A DNA stretch of 64,000 nucleotides from Larus michahellis (GCF_964199755.1 NC_133897.1:125504125-125568124); one strand, 5' to 3'; shown: positions 32,301 to 46,400, counted from the first letter of the stretch. Notes: a model not told the origin generated them from the letters alone. Made by a program: numbers and translations.

Positions 32301-35300
32301 TACTGCACCTCTAACAATGGGTTTTATTCTGAGAGACTCTTTCATGGTAGTTCAGTTTTAGTAAACAAGGACAGCTTTGCTGCCAGTAACTCCAGGTATA
32401 TTACAGTTTAGTTGTCAGGCTGTACGCTTTACTTGCCAGAGGTCTTAACCCTCTATTGTTAGAATGCCTGGTACTGTACAGAGAGCAATGCCCAGTACTT
32501 CCTCAGTGAGAATGTAGACTGTGTTTGAAAGGTCTCCAAGACCCAGCCTGAGGTTCAGAGCAAATGCTGCATTCTAAATACATAAAGGAATTCTGATGCT
32601 GTGTTTGCATCTCTTCCTTTGTTGAATAAAACAGTCTTGGGTGGATTTTGGGAAAGAGGTTTTTTTAAGAGACTTAACAGAAATCTTGGTACAGAAGAAA
32701 AAGAAAAGAATTGCAAGCTTAAACATTGCTTGGAAAGCATTTATTCTGTAAGAACACAATTTGGGCAAAAATATAAGACACCTTTTTATTGGGTTTTGTC
32801 ATATCTAACTCTAACGTAACAGACCTGAGTCCAGATCCTGTTGCAAAACCTCCATTGCTGGACTGACTTCTGGCAGAACCTATGCCTTTTTTTTTCTTAC
32901 AGACTTAGTAATATTTCCATTTGGAATGAGCACGGGAGCCCTAACACAGAACTTGCAGTTCAAGGGCTAGTCAAGCTTTAAGTCCGCTGCTCCAGGGAGT
33001 TAGTGAAGGTCATTCAAGATCTGTGTCTACAAGGGACACTAGAATGTGTCACAGATGGGAAGCAGAAATATGTAGACGTTTGTGTTCATTTAGAAAAGGA
33101 TTGTGTCTGCAAGCATAATGCCATTAGTTTTCCTTCTCAGAAGTTTTCTAAGTAGAGAAATGTCAAAAGGCAAAACCCTAAGGGAACCATTCTGTTATGA
33201 TTTCTTTTATATTTAAAGATAGTGTTCAGAAGAGGCAATACACTTGTTAAAAGGGTAGGTGTTTTAATCTGAAGTGAAAAAAGGAAGGCATTCTGTAAAA
33301 GACTTGAAAACAAATTCATCACTTCACACATTAGGCTATCTAGAGATGAGATTTTGGCACAGCGTTTGAGGATAAATGGCATGTCTATTTGATCAAAGAA
33401 GTTTTTGGAGATTAGCTGAATATTAAATATGTAAATATACTTGCCTCTAACAGGTATGTAATTGGCAAGAATGATCAAAGTATCCTTTCAAATCTCTAGA
33501 CAGATACTAAGTATGCATTTTCCAGTGTTAAGAATTGTTCCTTTTTTTTTTTTTTTTTTCCCCTTTTTACAAGAGCCTCCTGATCTGCTCTTCTTGGGGA
33601 TAAAAATCACAGTGCCAAAGAAGACTTCTTTTGAAAGTCTGAAAGAGGAACATTTGTTGTGATACATTGATCCTTTGGAAGCAGCCGATAGTGGCAAAGC
33701 CCACTCCATCACTCAGGAGTCTGACAACCCTGGCAACAGGCTGGCCAAACTGCATGAATCTGGATTTTGCATTGCTTACATCCCTGTGCTAGCAGCTGTT
33801 ATCATACTATTAGCCTTCTGTAGTCCTCATGTAACCTCTTGAAACCTATATGGGCTTCATGCTCTGAGACTACCTGCCAAATATTTTAAAAAAAGAATCA
33901 TTGTCACCTCTCTCTTTTCACTATCCACCTGGGGGAGAAATAGCTTGATGAGTTTGGGTTGGTGATAGGAAGCTGGAGGAAATCCAGTCATGATTTTTCA
34001 GTCTGAAGGGTTTATTTCCTTTCATTTCATTCATTTCCATTCAGCTGAAGGTAATGAGGTTGTGCAGGTCTGATTTCAAAGGGCACAATTTTGAAATGAT
34101 GGGTTTTGCTTAGGTACACTGTAGCTTTAAATTGGTGATTTTGATGAAGTTGCATAAACTGGAATATAGTGCAGTTTCTTCCCCCAGAGATATGGTGGCT
34201 CAGCAGTGAAGATATGCACTGATTATTTTTTTCCCTCTCCCCACTAAAGCGCACAAGAACAGATCTGCTGAGTAGGAAGTGCTATTTTTACATAATCACT
34301 TTTCAAACCAGAGTCTCAGTGCAGACGTTTTGAGGAGACCAAACTAAGCATCCTCGCAGTCACTTCATCTCCAGCTGCAGAACTGCATATGGGAAGCTCT
34401 AGTGTAGGTAATTTAATAATATAATAGTCTCTTCTTTGTCTATTCTGCAGTCACCTTAGCTGAAGTATTTCCCAATAAGTGTTCATCACGTTTCTGGGGT
34501 TAAGCAGAAATTCCTTGCTTACATAAAACCAGCTTGTGATTGCCAAAAAGAGATTTTTGAATTGTGGGTATCTAAAAAATAATGTAAATGTGATTATTTT
34601 GTTTTGAAAATTATTTTTAACTTACTCGGATGCATTACTATAGCATCTGAGCATCTAATTTATTCTCTCAATCAGCCCTTGGAGATAGAGAAATGTTATT
34701 ATTCTTAGCCTCATTATTCAGATGAGAAGTGTTTTGCTTAAAGCCGTCCAGGACCTGCATAAAAGAGAAGGGAGCTAAAACCATCTTTCATATCTCAATC
34801 TGAGTTGTGCAAATGCTAACAAAGTAGCAAACATGATTAAAGTGCTTGTTTACAAGTTGATGCAGAGGCACCTCTCCCTTGATTGTGCTAGTGACTCCTA
34901 TCCCCTCACCTCTTTTTTAGACTCCCTCCACCTGCTGCCTTTGACCTGCAGTTCCTAATCGTGCACCAGTAGTAACGGCAGCATTTTTTTCCCCCTGTGG
35001 GTTAGGCTAAATTCCTCTTTTGTCCAGGCTTTGCTGTAATCTGGGATGACTTAGAAACTCTCTTCTATCTTTTGTCTATCAAAAAGAAAAAATGGTGTTA
35101 AAAGAAAATAAAAGCAGCCCCCCCCCAACACATTCATAAATCATAGATCGGATAACAAAGTGGTAACAATAACTGCTCAAAACATTTGTTGAAAGCCAAC
35201 CTCTTTGCTAGGGAGCGTAAATTTTCAGTAAGTTTATTACTGCCTAAGACAATGGATGAAAATTTCCCACGTACATACTTAGTCTTTCTTTGTGATTTCT

Positions 35301-38300
35301 GCAGAAGTTTTTAGTTAAGAAGCTGACATGAAGCAAACGAACCACTTTGCATGCCAACCGCATTACATCATGTTTATGATATGCAGCTGACTTTAAAAAA
35401 AAAAAATCAAAAAAAGCAGTAGGAAATGTAAGGTATTTGTAAGGCTTCCTGCCACTTCTTCCTTCCAATGTGAAGCACAAATGTGAGGTTTTTTTAGCCC
35501 ATGGGGTGGCCTCCTTGACTTTGATAGCTCAAATTTAAGAGCACCTTCATAATCTTTTACAGCAGCATAGAGTGGGACTGGAGGGCCCATATCCAGAAAC
35601 GGGCTTTGGGCTGAGTTCTAGTTCACTCACTCACAGGTTTTGTGGACAGAAGTCACTGAACATCAGTCTGCTTAACCTTGAAGCACTTTTGTATTAGAGA
35701 GTTTTACATCTCAAATACTGGCTGTATTAATCTTAGAGTTTGAATTAGTTTTGTGCTATAGTTTTTCATGAATGTATATTTTACTTGTCAGGACAGCTGC
35801 TTTCAAGACCAATTAGCCTTTGCTTCCTAGCACAGTCTTTCTTGTTTGTAGAGCAGCTTAGATGATGCTGAAAGTTAAGATCATTTTAGGCTTAGCTGGA
35901 CAAAGACTTTTCTCATCTACAACCAACTAAATGTTTTGTTGAGTTCTGAAACAAGCAGAAGGAAAACATATGCAAAGTGTCAGTGTGTCATTTGTGTAGA
36001 TGTCTCTGGGCATTTATCCTTTCATTGGAAAGACATTTTTCCTGTGGTTTACTGGAGCAGAAGGAAATAGTATTTTAATTTTAGGACTGGACTTAAGTGC
36101 AGAGATTGTACTTCCAAATGTTGGATTTCTGATATGCACATTATTATAAGCTATTCACTTCCTATCCCAGTATTCAAGTAAGGAAGCAAAACAGCACTGG
36201 ATGAACAGGCAAGTGAGTGCATCCTACCCAGTGATGATACTCTGTAAATCACCTTGAAAATTACCCAACGGACTTGTGATATCCAAGCAATAGCTTTAAG
36301 TCACTGCACATCCCTGCCTTGTAAACAAACAAATAATTATTACGTTATGCTTGCATTCTGAGATCTAAAGTTACATATTCGTCTACAAACTTGAAGAGCT
36401 GGAATGCTTTGTATAATAAAAAGATCACTGGCTGCTATATTGTTTGCATCTTTGTGCAAAAAAAAGCGTTCCACTGAAAAAACTACTTTTCGTGCTTCTA
36501 TTTGGTGACTTACCTACATTTTAGATTTCTTCTTTTCCAACATAACAAAATTTTGTCAACCACTTCAATGATAATTCAGTATTTTTCTAGAAAGAGATGT
36601 ATTATATTACGTAGTTTATTCAGTAAGCTTTGTTTTTAATGTGTTTCAGAAATACAGAAGTTTCCAAATTTTGTCTGCTAGGTTGAATTAAAAAAGATTC
36701 TTTACTCTCATTTCTTTTTCTTTTTTTTTTATAAAGAGTATTCTAGAAAATTACTAGCATGTTACAGTGAAGAAGTGTATATTAGATTATCTGGTAACAC
36801 AGAGTTATGAACTGATGCCTTAGTATGTGACTTCTCATGTTGTATTGCTTTCCCTGAAGACCCTACTTCTACCTGAAAAACAGAAATACAACAGTATTAC
36901 AAAGTAGCGAAGTATTACTTGGTAGAAAAAGGTTTGTGAGAGCATTTCTTTTCAAATCTCAAGACAGTAAAGTTGCTTTTGTGTGCGAAATCAAGGGATC
37001 ATGGCAAGTGCTGCTAAAACCCTCAAACTTTGAAAAAAATTAAGTGCAAAGATAAGCCAATTGCAAAGAAAAGCTGCACAGAACTATGACATGCTGTTTG
37101 CTTTGTGTTTTCCTCAGTCATTGTCTTTCAGTTCTAGTGACTGTGTTCATTTTTCTTGATCTATAGAAAAGTACAATTTATGGATATAAATTTAGAGGCT
37201 GTCTACATGTTAAGCTCTTTCAGATAAAAAAAAAAGTTCAGAATCCTTATACAAGACTGCAGACTTGTAAAATGAAAGCAAGATTATTATTTTTTCTATA
37301 TAATTTTTAAATTACAATATTTCTATAACTAATGATAACCAAAAGGCTGGCTTCTCAGCTGACAGAGTTCAGTATTACTTGATGCTAGTAAAGCAAAATC
37401 CACATAAAGTCGTGGCTCGCCAAGTAGAAAAAGGCTGCAGTGTGTTAGCTAAGCAGTAGGAGAAACGAAAACAAAAGCTATGCAATTGAGAGGTTAAAAA
37501 TAAACATACTCTTCTTCTTTTTCCTCAGATTCATCTGTTTAGTAAGAAAAATGTGTTTTGAGTTCTAATAGTTTAGTTTCATCTTTTGTTTACAAGTGAG
37601 AACTAATTTACTGTTTTTCCCAGTAAAAGGGCTGCTGGAGTGAATGAGCGCTTGAGAAATATCTGATAGACCCTGTCCTTGGGATATTCCAGTTTGTATT
37701 AGGCTTTTGATTAGTTACATAAGATGTCCAATATCCTAGAAAGGCTAGAAGAATTTCCCCTTGCTTTTTCAAATTGTTTATCAATCTGTATTTCACTGAG
37801 GCATGTAATGCCCTCTGCTGGCGCGCATGTTTTATGTCAAGTTAAAGTACTGGAAAAAGTGGGAATTAACAGTTGGGAATGCATCCTTTCTCTGCTTTCA
37901 TAGATTTATAGCTCAGTGACTGAGCTATTCTAGCTATGTACAGTTTTGATAACTCTTTTGGCAAGCGGTTAAGGTTTTATTCAGAGCTGCTTCAAACAGG
38001 GACAAAGCTCTTGTAGCCCTGCCGTGGGCGAGCTGTACTGCCCTTGGAACAGGTAAAACTCCTGCCAGTGCTGCAGCAGAATTAAAGTCAGATTGTAGCC
38101 TGAATTTTTTAAACCTTATTAATGCTTTGTATACCTATATACGTTTTCTTATTAAGAACTGCTATGAATCTATATCTTTTTTTTTTTAGCATAGTTATTG
38201 GAACGAGACTGTGGAAATATTTTATTTTACCCCAACAGATATACATATGGGAAGAAGAGTTACCTACCTGGTGTTTTGTGAAGGTTTTCATTGTTGTAGG

Positions 38301-38379
38301 AGAGGGGATGAAAAGATGATTGAAAAGATGATGAATGGAGAATGGCCATAGGCAACCTCTCCTCCCCGCCCCCGTCCAG
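29356..38379. other. Long AT-rich intronic or intergenic stretch
   Basis: No exon or mobile element recognised. It contains low-complexity T-rich repeats of TTATTGTTATT type at about 30163-30215, an A run at 32244-32264 and T runs near 33541-33559. The frames listed in this stretch are short and unsupported. Confidence 0.5.
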
Positions 38380-38415
38380 TCCCATCTACCTGACGCTGTC
38401 TGTCTTTGAAAATCA
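38380..38415 (+). other. Candidate 36-base exon, plus strand
   Basis: A superb C/T-rich acceptor (CTCCCCGCCCCCGTCCAG) precedes a frame reading PIYLTLSVFEN and a strong donor (ATCA|GTGAGTAG). Isolated, so it may be a pseudo-exon. The retained-intron frame continues open to 38616. Confidence 0.25.
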
Positions 38416-39552
38416 GTGAGTAGAGGTGATCATGGAAAAGTAAAGAAAAATATATATGAAGTGGTAACTGGAAATGGACTTCAAGCTGCAAGTAAAGATA
38501 CTGTCTCTGGGCATTTTATTCCTGTGATGTTCCAAAAGACAAGAGTTTGTACACCCTATCCACATCAAAAGGACGACAGAGAAATACCTGGCAGATACAT
38601 TGATAAAATTTCTTGAACCCAAGTTTTTAGACATATAATTTATATATAGCTTCATAAATCTACTGACTTTCTAACAAGTCACGTTCCTGAGTCAAAGACG
38701 ATCAGTCTTAAAACCTGCTAAACTTTACACCCAAGACAAGACACAAAGTTTTAGCAAGACGTAGAAGGAAAAGGGAAAAAAATAAGCCCATAACAGTTAT
38801 TACTTACAGGATTCCAGCAGGAGAGAAAGAAGAGCTGATACATAAGGCTTTTTGAAAATTCAGACATTCTGGTTTGTTCCACTCCAGTTGTATTTAAATA
38901 CTACTGCTGCTGAAAGGTGTTGGGATTATCCAACACAAACTGATCTAGACATTAAAGAAATTCTTGCCTTTGGTTAGATTGCTAGTGACAGTGTTGTGGG
39001 TTGCAAAGGGCTGATTGTGAAATCAGGCGAACAACAATAATTCAGAAAGTTCATTTTAACATGACAGAGCTGACTGGAGGCTCATTATAAATACCAGCTC
39101 CATATAAAGAAAGGCAGAAGGGAAATGACTTCAGTATCCCCAGCTGTTTTTATTTCTGGAGGTGATATATATACACACACACACCCAAAGTGAAAATAAA
39201 AAATTAATAAATAAAAGTAACTCTTGCTTATAAAGGGTGAAACCACACACAGTTTTTATTAAAAATGATGAAAAAAACCCCCAACATTACAGTTACTTCA
39301 ACTTTTACATCCCTTTGACTGAAAAACATTCTATACATTCAAAAAACAATCTTATTTTAGATGATGACTCTCCTGTTACTGGGAGTACCCTGCTCGTGTC
39401 TTTAAGATCTCTCAGAGAAATTCCTGTGAAAGCCCTGTTTTGGCAGTTAACCCGAGATGTGCTGATTGGCCGAGAAAGCTATGGTCCATTTTTAAGTGTC
39501 TGACTGTACTTCAATTTTTAAAAGTCTTAAGGCAGCTCTCTGCCAGAATAGT
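38416..39552. other. AT-rich sequence with a TA/CA microsatellite
   Basis: A (TA)n(CA)n microsatellite lies at 39164-39185. Nothing else recognised. Confidence 0.5.
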
Positions 39553-40222
39553 TCATAGAATCACAGAATGGTTCGAGTTGGAAGGGACCGTAAAGATCAT
39601 CTAGTTCCAATCCCCTCCGCCATGGGCAGGGACACCTCCCACTAGACCAGGCTGCTCAAAGCCCCATCCAGCCTGGCCTTGAACACTTCCAGGGACGGGG
39701 CATCCACAACTTCCCTGGGCAACCTGTTCCAGTGCCTCACTACCCTCACAGTGAAGAATTTCTTCCTGATATTCAATCTAAATCTACCCTCTTTCGGTTT
39801 AAAACTGTTACCCCTCGTCCTATCATTACACTCCCTGATAAAGAGTCCCTCCCCATCCTTCCTGTAGGCCCCTTTTAGGTACTGGAAGGCTGCTAGAAGG
39901 TCTCCTAGAAGCCTTCTCTTCTCCAGGCTGAACAACCCCAACTCTCTCAGCCTGTCCTCATAGCATAGGTGCTCCAGCCCTCTGATCATCTTCATGGCCC
40001 TCCACTGGACCCATTCCAACAGGTTCATGTCCTTCTTGTGCTGAGGACTCCAGAGCTGGACACAGTACTCCAGGTGGGATCTCACAAGAACAGAGTAGAG
40101 GGACAGAATCACCTCCCCCGACCTGCTGGCCATGCTTCTTTTGATGCAGCCCAGGATGCAGTTGGCTTTCTGGGCTGCAAGTGTGCATTGCCTGCTCATG
40201 TTGAGCTTCTTGTCCACCAACT
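39553..40222 (-). mobile_element. CR1 LINE 3' fragment, minus strand
   Basis: It ends at 39553 in the CR1 tail (TAGAATCACAGAATGG) and extends to about 40222, where the ORF2-like sequence stops abruptly. It covers the 3' UTR and roughly the last 195 codons of ORF2, and is the best preserved of the CR1 copies at the protein level. Confidence 0.94.
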
Positions 40223-40445
40223 TAGTGTAGATAACTTGCCCCACACAACACATCTTCGGGTATGACCACCATTTTTGTGTTTTGGGGGGCACAAGTTCAT
40301 TCTGACTGCTCTGAACTGAGTACAAACTGCATAGCCATATAAGATGAAGACAATACCAAGACAGTATACCATTATACCATTTCAGAGCCAATGCAAGTAA
40401 GTTCTCACCACCCTCAAGCTGCCACATATTCTCTACACATGGCAA
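39642..40445 (-). pseudogene. Open frame joining unique sequence to CR1 ORF2 C-terminus
   Basis: A 267-codon frame with no stop. Residues from about 75 to the end are the CR1 ORF2 C-terminal region ([45 protein letters not shown] are characteristic). The first 70-odd residues, rich in Trp and Cys, come from non-CR1 flank at 40223-40445. No reverse-transcriptase active site is included, so it cannot support transposition. It is either a 5'-truncated CR1 that happened to insert in an open frame, or a chance extension. The plus-strand frames over it are shadows. Confidence 0.7.
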
Positions 40446-42771
40446 CTGAATGGTTATGTCTCATATTTGAGGCCAGCACAGTAACACTGGACTACGCTTT
40501 CTTCCTACTGAAAGCGTTTGATGGTTTTGTAAACATCAAGTAAAAGGTGTAATGAATGATCCATCTAATGCGATCTCAAGTCATTAACTCTGGATATTTG
40601 TGGGGATGAAGACAGGAACATATAGGACTTCCTACTTGCAAACAGCAGCAGAAGCTGTCCAGAGATGCATTTGAAGGCATTCAGTATTATCTACTGCAGG
40701 CATGAGGCACCAGAAATTGAAGGCATGTCTTCCAGAGTTATGTGGATGCCATTTGGCATAGCAATCTGAACAGGATCTGAAAAATCAGGAGGCTACTGGG
40801 CTAGCAGAATGCTGACAGATTGACACTATGGTAAATCCCTTAGTCAAAGCCAATCCTAATAAACCCTGAAGAGACCAGCTCAGGAAATGCCAGGGGAAAT
40901 AGAAACTTACGCCACACACTACAGTTCAAATGAGTAATTGCCATCTAGATGCTATTTGTGGTTTACCAACTTCTGGGGTTTGGAACAAGTCATTTATTTT
41001 TTGAAAAAGCTGGTTGCATTTAAAGGGCATTCTGTCCCTGAATAGTTTTATTGACAACAGGTATGCGGTTAAACCTGCAGTTTCTCAGGCAGTCTCGTAT
41101 TGATTACCTTTCAGCTGTTATTGTATACTCGTTATAGATCAAATCACCTAGAGTACATTAAGGAATAAACTGTCTTTCAATTACATACCTTTTTATTATA
41201 CTCGGTACTTTGGATTGGTGGCACGTCAGTTTGCGGAGTGTGTTTACAGCTTCCTCTGTTGCTGTACTTCCATAATATCTAAAAAAAAGGGAAGCTGTGG
41301 TCTTGCAAAAAAAATAGTAAATCAGTTTAAAGATAGCTATTCACTCTACAGAGAACTTCATTGAAATAAAATCTGATTAAGTTAATGGAGTGAGGTCAGA
41401 CACTAGTAAAACAGTAAATATTTGTTTAAAACAAAACTGTGCAAATCAAATATGTAAAACAAAGAGAAACAAGATGCAAATTTAACTGAATCAAGCCTGA
41501 ACAAGAACAAAGTACAATGTGAAACAAATTAAGAGGATTATAGGTGATGTACAAAACAAAAAGAGGGGGGGAAATACCCACAAATAAAAATCAGACTGTA
41601 TCTTAAAAGAGATTAAGGTTAACCAGGCTGAAAGTGATATGAAAGGAAAAAACAGAACCATATATGGTACTAAATATGGTGAGTTGTACTTCAGTCACAA
41701 AACCTGAAGTGCAGGAAGATTAAATTCCTGTCACCAATTTAATATTTTTATTGCTACCCAAGTCCTATCCCTTGCCCCAGCCCTGTTTGTTTTCTCTTCC
41801 ACGGCTAGTTTTCCTGACCTGCCTCCCTTAATATTGTGTGGGAAGTGATGACCCTCACTTACAGGGCTTCCAGTTCATCATAAGAGGGCAGGAGGCATGA
41901 GAAGTGCCAATACCTTAATCAAGGACCCAGTGATCTGTAAGGGGATGTGTTTTATCCAGGGTTAAGCTTTTGGGTTATGCAGCACCCTTAGAGCAATGCC
42001 ATACTTGTGTGACACCTTAAGCTACCCAGGACCTCAGGGAAGGTGCAAGATGGGTTCTCAGTCTGTCCCCCAGGGCTGATGTTTTTTCTTCAGCCACCAA
42101 CTGCACTAGGTCCCAGGTGACGGCATGGAGGAGGAAGATGAATCATTTGGATTCTGCTGCCATGGACTGACTTATCTCTGACTTATCTCTGAAACAACTG
42201 ATGCGTGCTCAGAGATGTGGCCTGCAGCCCCCGCTCCAGGACGGCTTCCCAACACGACGCCTCTTCTGCCTCCACCTCCTGTGAGCATCGTCTTTGTCAG
42301 CACGCAGTCCGGTGCACCCCAAGCTGGTTATTGGTAAGATGATTGAGGATGCATTAATCCCTAAAGACTTTGCTTATGCAGCTCATCATATTGAAAATTA
42401 TTTTTAGTCTCTCGTAGTAGCTTCAGGGCAGGCCTACGTGACTAATCACAGAAGCAGAACTGCAAAACTTATTGTTCCACTTGTGCTCCTTGGATGTTGC
42501 CCACCTTCTTGGCTCTGTGTAAGCAGCACATGCTGATGAACATATGGCTCAGGCGGGGTGAGGCTAGAAGGTGGGAGAATACCCCAGCAGAGCAAAATGC
42601 TTCCTGCACTGGAGCTGGTTGAGCCTTAGAAGGACAAAAATCCTAACTTTTTACTCATTTACCAACAGTCAGAAAACCTTTTATTTCCTTTTATATAAAA
42701 ATATTTACCTTTTGTTTTTCTTAAAAAGCAAAAGCAAACAAGTAGTAGAGATAGTAGGCTAAGGCTCCTAC
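40446..42771. other. Intergenic or intronic sequence
   Basis: No gene recognised. Composition rises in GC from about 41750 to 42330. An 11-base unit (TGACTTATCTC) is tandemly duplicated at 42168-42189. Confidence 0.45.
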
Positions 42772-42961
42772 CTGGCAGCATTTTTCACCCTGTGCACAGA
42801 CTGGCTGATTGGCCGAGGAGTTCCCTTTTGGTGTCTTAAGTCCTGCGCCGGCTGCCCCTGGCATCCCAGCGGTCCCAACAGTCCCATCTTGCGTTGGCTC
42901 AGACGTCGTGCTCTGACACCCCTCCGCTCTGACCGCGACAGTGAGCCCTGATACCGAGGCC
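42772..42961 (-). other. CpG-rich islet with exon-like boundaries, minus strand
   Basis: About ten CpGs in 190 bases, surrounded by AT-rich DNA. On the minus strand it is bounded by a strong acceptor (TTTTTGTATTTTTGTCAG) and a good donor (TGCCAG|GTAGGAGC), with one frame fully open: one base plus 63 codons, including SVSGLTVAVRAEGCQSTT, then GTVGTAGMPGAAGAGL, and ending NQPVCAQGEKCCQ. The sequence is small-residue rich and unlike a known domain. It may be an exon of an unannotated minus-strand transcript or an intragenic CpG islet. Confidence 0.33.
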
Positions 42962-43343
42962 CTGACAAAAATACAAAAAGCACGCTGGTGCCTTTTTGAC
43001 CCAGAACAGCATGCTGGAGAGATTAACTTCGTTACAAGACCACTAGGTGGCAATTTAGCAGCCCTGTTCTAAATTTTTAATATATTCAATTTCTTTATTG
43101 CATTAGACACGCACTTGGTGAATGGCAAACTGAATGAAGTTCTGCAAGATCTGTACTGGCCATTCCTGCCAAATAACCTGAAGTCTTTCTGCTTACCGCA
43201 CCCCTCCCAGCTGTGCATTAAATTCAGGGAGTGCCTCTGAACACCTCTGAACACTTCTGGCCAGGTGTCAGGACAGGGAATTATTGATTATCATGGAAAA
43301 ACAAGGGTCCTTCTGACTCTTTAATGTATACTTGCCGTTTCAG

Positions 43344-43441
43344 GCTATATGTGAGTTGTAGCTGTATAGGCGATGAGGAGACTGACCCTGTCCGCAGCCA
43401 TAGCTACATGACCGTGAGGTACCTATCTGCATACGCTGAAG
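43344..43441 (+). other. Candidate 98-base coding exon, plus strand
   Basis: A strong acceptor (TTGCCGTTTCAG) and a very strong donor (GAAG|GTGAGTTT) enclose a frame open throughout (one base, 32 codons, one base) reading LYVSCSCIGDEETDPVRSHS, then YMTVRYLSAYAE. Four CpGs in the second half raise it above background. It lies 380 bases from the minus-strand islet exon, so the two may mark a small real locus. No partner exon was found. Confidence 0.33.
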
Positions 43442-46400
43442 GTGAGTTTATGTGGCAGCACACCAAAGGCAGCAGGGGAGCTGCCGTGGCCTTTGTCTGG
43501 ATCTCCCAGATGTGTCTGCAGGGACTCCACATCCCCCTCTCCCTGATAACCAAAGATCAGAAAAAAGCTATGAAACATTTTCCTAGAAATTAAAAGCTGT
43601 TTTCCTGACAAACAACTATTGTATGGTTGTCTGAGAGGATTGGACTGCTGCAGAAAGCATTTCAGGTCTGGAACATTTAAGGCTGGCATCTAAACAGAGA
43701 GAGAGAGGAGGTGAGCAACTCAAGTATATGTGAATGTGTACAGTTATTAAAAATACTGTATAATTGATAGAAAAAAGCATAATCAATATGACAAAACACT
43801 TACAAAACCTACATAAAGACCACTAGTTCGATTGCATACACCTCCACCTTTGGGGTAATGTTCATTTTTAGTCTCCCTCTTCAGTGTTGAGAGTTTTCAT
43901 GGATTTTGCTTATCAGCAAAGTGATGCTCAAATGACTGATCCCAGAACTTCTGTGAGAGGTATTCTTAGGAGCGCCCACGGTTTATGATTCAATAAGGAG
44001 ACTTACAAAGTGGTTTTTTTTTTCCCAGTGATCTCAAGTGACACACACTAAAAGCAGTGAGCTTTTGATGTGCTGACATTTGTTCATGAGAAAAAAATAA
44101 TAAAAGAGCAATAGCATATTGTAAAATTTCAGCCTTCAGATACTAAAAATAGAGGAAATGGAAGAAAAAGATTGCTTGAAGTCAGCAATCAACAAGACAA
44201 TATGTAGTGCTTCTGTAGCTTCAAAGCAGGCTGACTCAGAAGCTAATGTTTTGGTAGAAAAGGTCAAAAAGAAAATGGTTTATGATTCTCAGTGATCTTT
44301 ATATTAAGTGACTCTTATGTCTCCCATTATGAAGCTGCTACTTGATGCAAAAAAAGCCAACCAGTCTGTTAATAGCAGAAAATATTGCAAATGAGCACAG
44401 CTATAATTGCAGGGCGCAGGGAGAGGGGGCAGAAGAAATAAAATGGATAAAAAGTAATGAAAGGTTTTGTGAAGAGTTCCTCAACCCAGACGAAAAGTAG
44501 AGCAAAGGATGCTGCCAGAATACACAGTAAGAGGAATGAAATTTGTCAATAAATAACTGTATGAATAATAGAGAGATTGATACCACCTTAGTATTTCTTT
44601 TTTCTGGGTTCCCTTTCAGTTGTGCCTTTCATCTTTAAAGGAGCTGAGAAGGGGGTTCTCACTTAAGGTAAGAATAGCTTAGCATTAAAGAGAGGTAGCT
44701 GATGTGGGGGCAGGCTGAGGAAGGGAACGTGTCTGTTTCCAAACCAGCTAGGAGAAAACAAAACTTAGTTCTTCTTTCATCAGTAGCTTTGGAATGGCAC
44801 TCCTTTTTATTGCTAATGAATATGAAGGAGTCAACAGGAAAAAACACGGTTTATGAGGATAAGAGGGCTTGAATAGATCTGAAGAAGATCTTAGGCTTCC
44901 CAAGCTGCGGTTTTTTTGGACAGCTCGAGACCTTGAAAGTAAGAAGAGTTGTGCAGTTGCTTTTCATGCAGTGACTGATAAATGGCTGCTGCATTCATGC
45001 CTGCTCATCGCTCTTGGGTGCTGTTACCCTCTGGAAATCCCAGCGCCATTAACTGGAGATGCGCGTTACTGGAAGGTACTCGGGTAGAGCTGCTGCCCCA
45101 CTGCTTTCAAAGAGTGGACGCTTGTTCCTTGTGCTTTGAAGCATAGAGAAGCCCTGCATATATTTGTTATTATTAAAAATTCCATACCACCACCACCGCT
45201 GCCATGCTTTTTACAACTTAGGGAAGAAAAAGTCACGCAAACTGTCTCCCATGTTTTTTTTGAGCAACAGATAGAGGGAAGCTGAACGGAAGCTGCAAAG
45301 CTCTCTGGCAAAGACTTTCCTTATTTGACGGTGCTTCTTCACATTAAGTAGTTCTCAATTATACTTGAAAAGTCTCATATTTGAAAATGTTCTTAGAAAA
45401 ACTCAATTATACGGATGAAAAGTATTTTCGCTTGTTTATTTCCCATGTGCAAACTGAGAAGCTTTATGTTTGGTCGATAACCAGTAGCAGTAGGAACCTA
45501 CTTTCCATAAAACATCTTAAAAAATTCTTTCATCCCAGAAAGTGTTCTAAAAATAAACGTTTTCTTTACTCTGAGGAAACAGTATGGGGATTTTGGTTTT
45601 GTTTTTGTTGTTTTTTTTTCAAATAAGTGGATTTTGATTCCTCACAGCTGTTTTTTTCTTTAACAGAAATTCGAACAGTTTCATAACATTATCATTTTGA
45701 CAAAGTAATAATTTTCCAAACACTCTTTCTCCCTTTAAGCCAAGACAATTTATTATATATGGGCATTTAAACACATCTGGCTTTAAACCACCCCATTTTT
45801 AATTCATTTTTACAGGAATTGCTGTGTTATTTGTTACCTATATTATTTCTTCTCTTTAAGTCAAAAAGAAATAACCAACCAATAACCTCTTCCATTCCAT
45901 ATCTGAAACTCATTAAAAAAATCCCTCAAATGCACTGTTATCTAAATAACATACTTAAAACTTGAACTATGAATAGAAATTAAAGGCTATAGAGTATTTT
46001 TTCCTCATTTTTGCGAATTATACCAGTTGTCTTCCTACTTTATAGCTGTCTTTTATCTTCCAGCAGTGACACCCACCATCTGACTTATGATCTCTCTGCA
46101 GGAAGTCATTGAGTGACACAATAGAGTTAATGAATTGGTCTTTCACCTCCAAAAACCTGATCTAAATGCTAGCCTGAGATAATGAGCATGATGGAGTTCA
46201 GTAATGTCAGCAGAGTATTAACTTCTGTTTAAAGGAAGAATGAGCACTGGCAGGAAAATGGATTTTAAGAGAGATTTGGAGCAATTGCACCTGCATGCAT
46301 TATGGCAACTCTAGCCTTCCTTCATTAGAGTCATATTCACATTATCTCTTTGCCATTTGAATAGAATTTGGCAGAGGTTTATCTGCAGAGCGTATCATTT

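Noticed and set aside
39969..40265. 98-codon plus-strand and 76-codon minus-strand frames
   Set aside because: Alternative-frame and antisense shadows of the CR1 ORF2 frame at 39642-40445.
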